A DNA stretch of 57,545 bases from an uncultured Microbacterium sp. (GTDB lineage Bacteria > Actinomycetota > Actinomycetes > Actinomycetales > Microbacteriaceae), in NCBI GenBank assembly GCA_947503655.1, contig CANNEP010000006.1, positions 1-57,545 of the forward strand. The letters run 5' to 3'. Below the pieces are notes generated by a model. It saw nothing but the letters and a program-made list of their open reading frames with translations. It had not been told where the DNA came from and made no database searches. Each line of letters starts with the position of its first letter. Within the stretch, counting starts at the first letter, position 1. The position numbers were made by a program, and so were the translations under genes. Positions 57,065 to 57,545 of the stretch are shown piece by piece.

Positions 57065-57545
57065 GTGGCCAACGCCGTTGACGCAACCGCAACCCAGAGC
57101 TTGACGCTCGCTAGTGGCGATGAGGTCACGCTGTCGTGGTACGGAACCACCGACACGGGTCGCCGCCGCGAGTCCAATCAAGACGCGTTCTTGACGGCGT
57201 TTCCGCTGTTCGTCGTTGCTGACGGCATGGGCGGCCACATTGGCGGCGAGATTGCCTCGGCAAGCACCGTCGATCGCTTGCGCGCAATGGTGAAAAAGGG
57301 TGAAGTATCGCCCATCACGATTGAAAAGGCCCTGACAAAAGCTGTTGCTGACATTGCGGCGCATCCGGAAACGACCGATGAAGGCACCGGAACAACGCTG
57401 ACGGGTATTTACCTCGATACTGACGCTGCCACCGAGTCATGGGTCACCCTCAACATTGGTGACTCCCGGGTCTATCTGCTTCGTGACGGCGGACTCACTC
57501 AGCTCACGACGGATCACTCTGTAGTGCAAGAGCTGATGGCAGCTG
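57065..57545 (+). CDS. PP2C-family protein serine/threonine phosphatase (N-terminal part; runs off the window)
   Basis: About 160 residues of a metal-dependent phosphatase. Motifs in order are SNQDAFL (first metal Asp), LFVVADGMGGHIGGEIASAS, EGTGTTLTGIYLD and LNIGDSRVYLLRDGGLTQLTTDHS, all intact. The catalytic domain is soluble at this end; any C-terminal extension is beyond the edge. The start is uncertain: GTG 57065 has GGGGGT 8 nt upstream, while ATG 57050 lies in frame five codons earlier. Target unknown. Confidence 0.9.
   Translation, partial: MANAVDATATQSLTLASGDEVTLSWYGTTDTGRRRESNQDAFLTAFPLFVVADGMGGHIGGEIASASTVDRLRAMVKKGEVSPITIEKALTKAVADIAAHPETTDEGTGTTLTGIYLDTDAATESWVTLNIGDSRVYLLRDGGLTQLTTDHSVVQELMAA

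Overview
The window comes from a high-GC Gram-positive actinobacterium, most likely family Microbacteriaceae. I cannot name the genus. Supporting signs are GC-rich codon use (roughly 62 % GC by eye), frequent GTG starts, a fused 2-oxoglutarate decarboxylase/E1-E2 enzyme (kgd), a Rho factor with a long disordered N-terminal insertion, the argS-lysA-hom-thrB-rho-prfA order, a stand-alone ADP-dependent NAD(P)H-hydrate dehydratase, and a DUF3097 protein. Nearly all of it is chromosomal housekeeping DNA. I see no phage, transposase, integrase, CRISPR array or plasmid function.

Left part (1-15.4 kb). It opens with the start of kgd (minus, cut by the window edge). Next come a GMP-reductase-like guaB1 gene broken by an internal deletion and a pair of DUF21/CBS membrane proteins behind a leader that can mask its own ribosome site. 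Then follow nnrD with a GT87-type membrane glycosyltransferase, a thiamine-binding protein, a decayed short-chain dehydrogenase, a Nudix hydrolase, the methionine genes metX and metY (minus), an SDR, uracil-DNA glycosylase and a GNAT acetyltransferase.

Middle part (15.4-33.6 kb). A five-gene oligopeptide-type ABC operon (minus) precedes an alpha/beta hydrolase. Then come an AhpD-like protein with a tyrosine phosphatase, a small SIP-C-like protein behind an iron-box-like operator, a minus-strand set (HERVH-motif protein, arginase-family enzyme, PspA, TPM-domain protein), DUF3097, trmB and tRNA-Arg(CCG). A third broken gene, an NTF2-like protein, a small membrane protein, a lipoprotein and a transglutaminase-like protein complete the stretch.

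Right part (33.6-57.5 kb). This is core metabolism and machinery: argS, lysA, hom, thrB, rho, prfA, an amidase, cysE-cysK, prmC, tsaC/sua5, a wecA-type transferase, an atpI-like gene and the full F1Fo ATP synthase operon atpBEFHAGDC. A strong terminator, yaaA and the start of a PP2C-type phosphatase end the window. Together lysA/hom/thrB, metX/metY and cysE/cysK give aspartate-family amino acid synthesis plus sulfur assimilation, with methionine made by direct sulfhydrylation.

Nothing here looks like a complete new defence or biosynthetic system. The points most worth a second look are: (i) a recurring promoter layout, TANNNT followed by 6-7 nt and then the start codon, which predicts leaderless mRNAs for at least eight genes; (ii) the switch-like leader at 3936-3971; (iii) three genes broken in the same way, by an internal deletion plus frame loss; (iv) the iron-box-controlled SIP-C-only protein; (v) palindromes between metY and the divergent SDR; and (vi) an excess of GGAACC/GGTTCC, including a 14-bp palindrome in a divergent promoter region.
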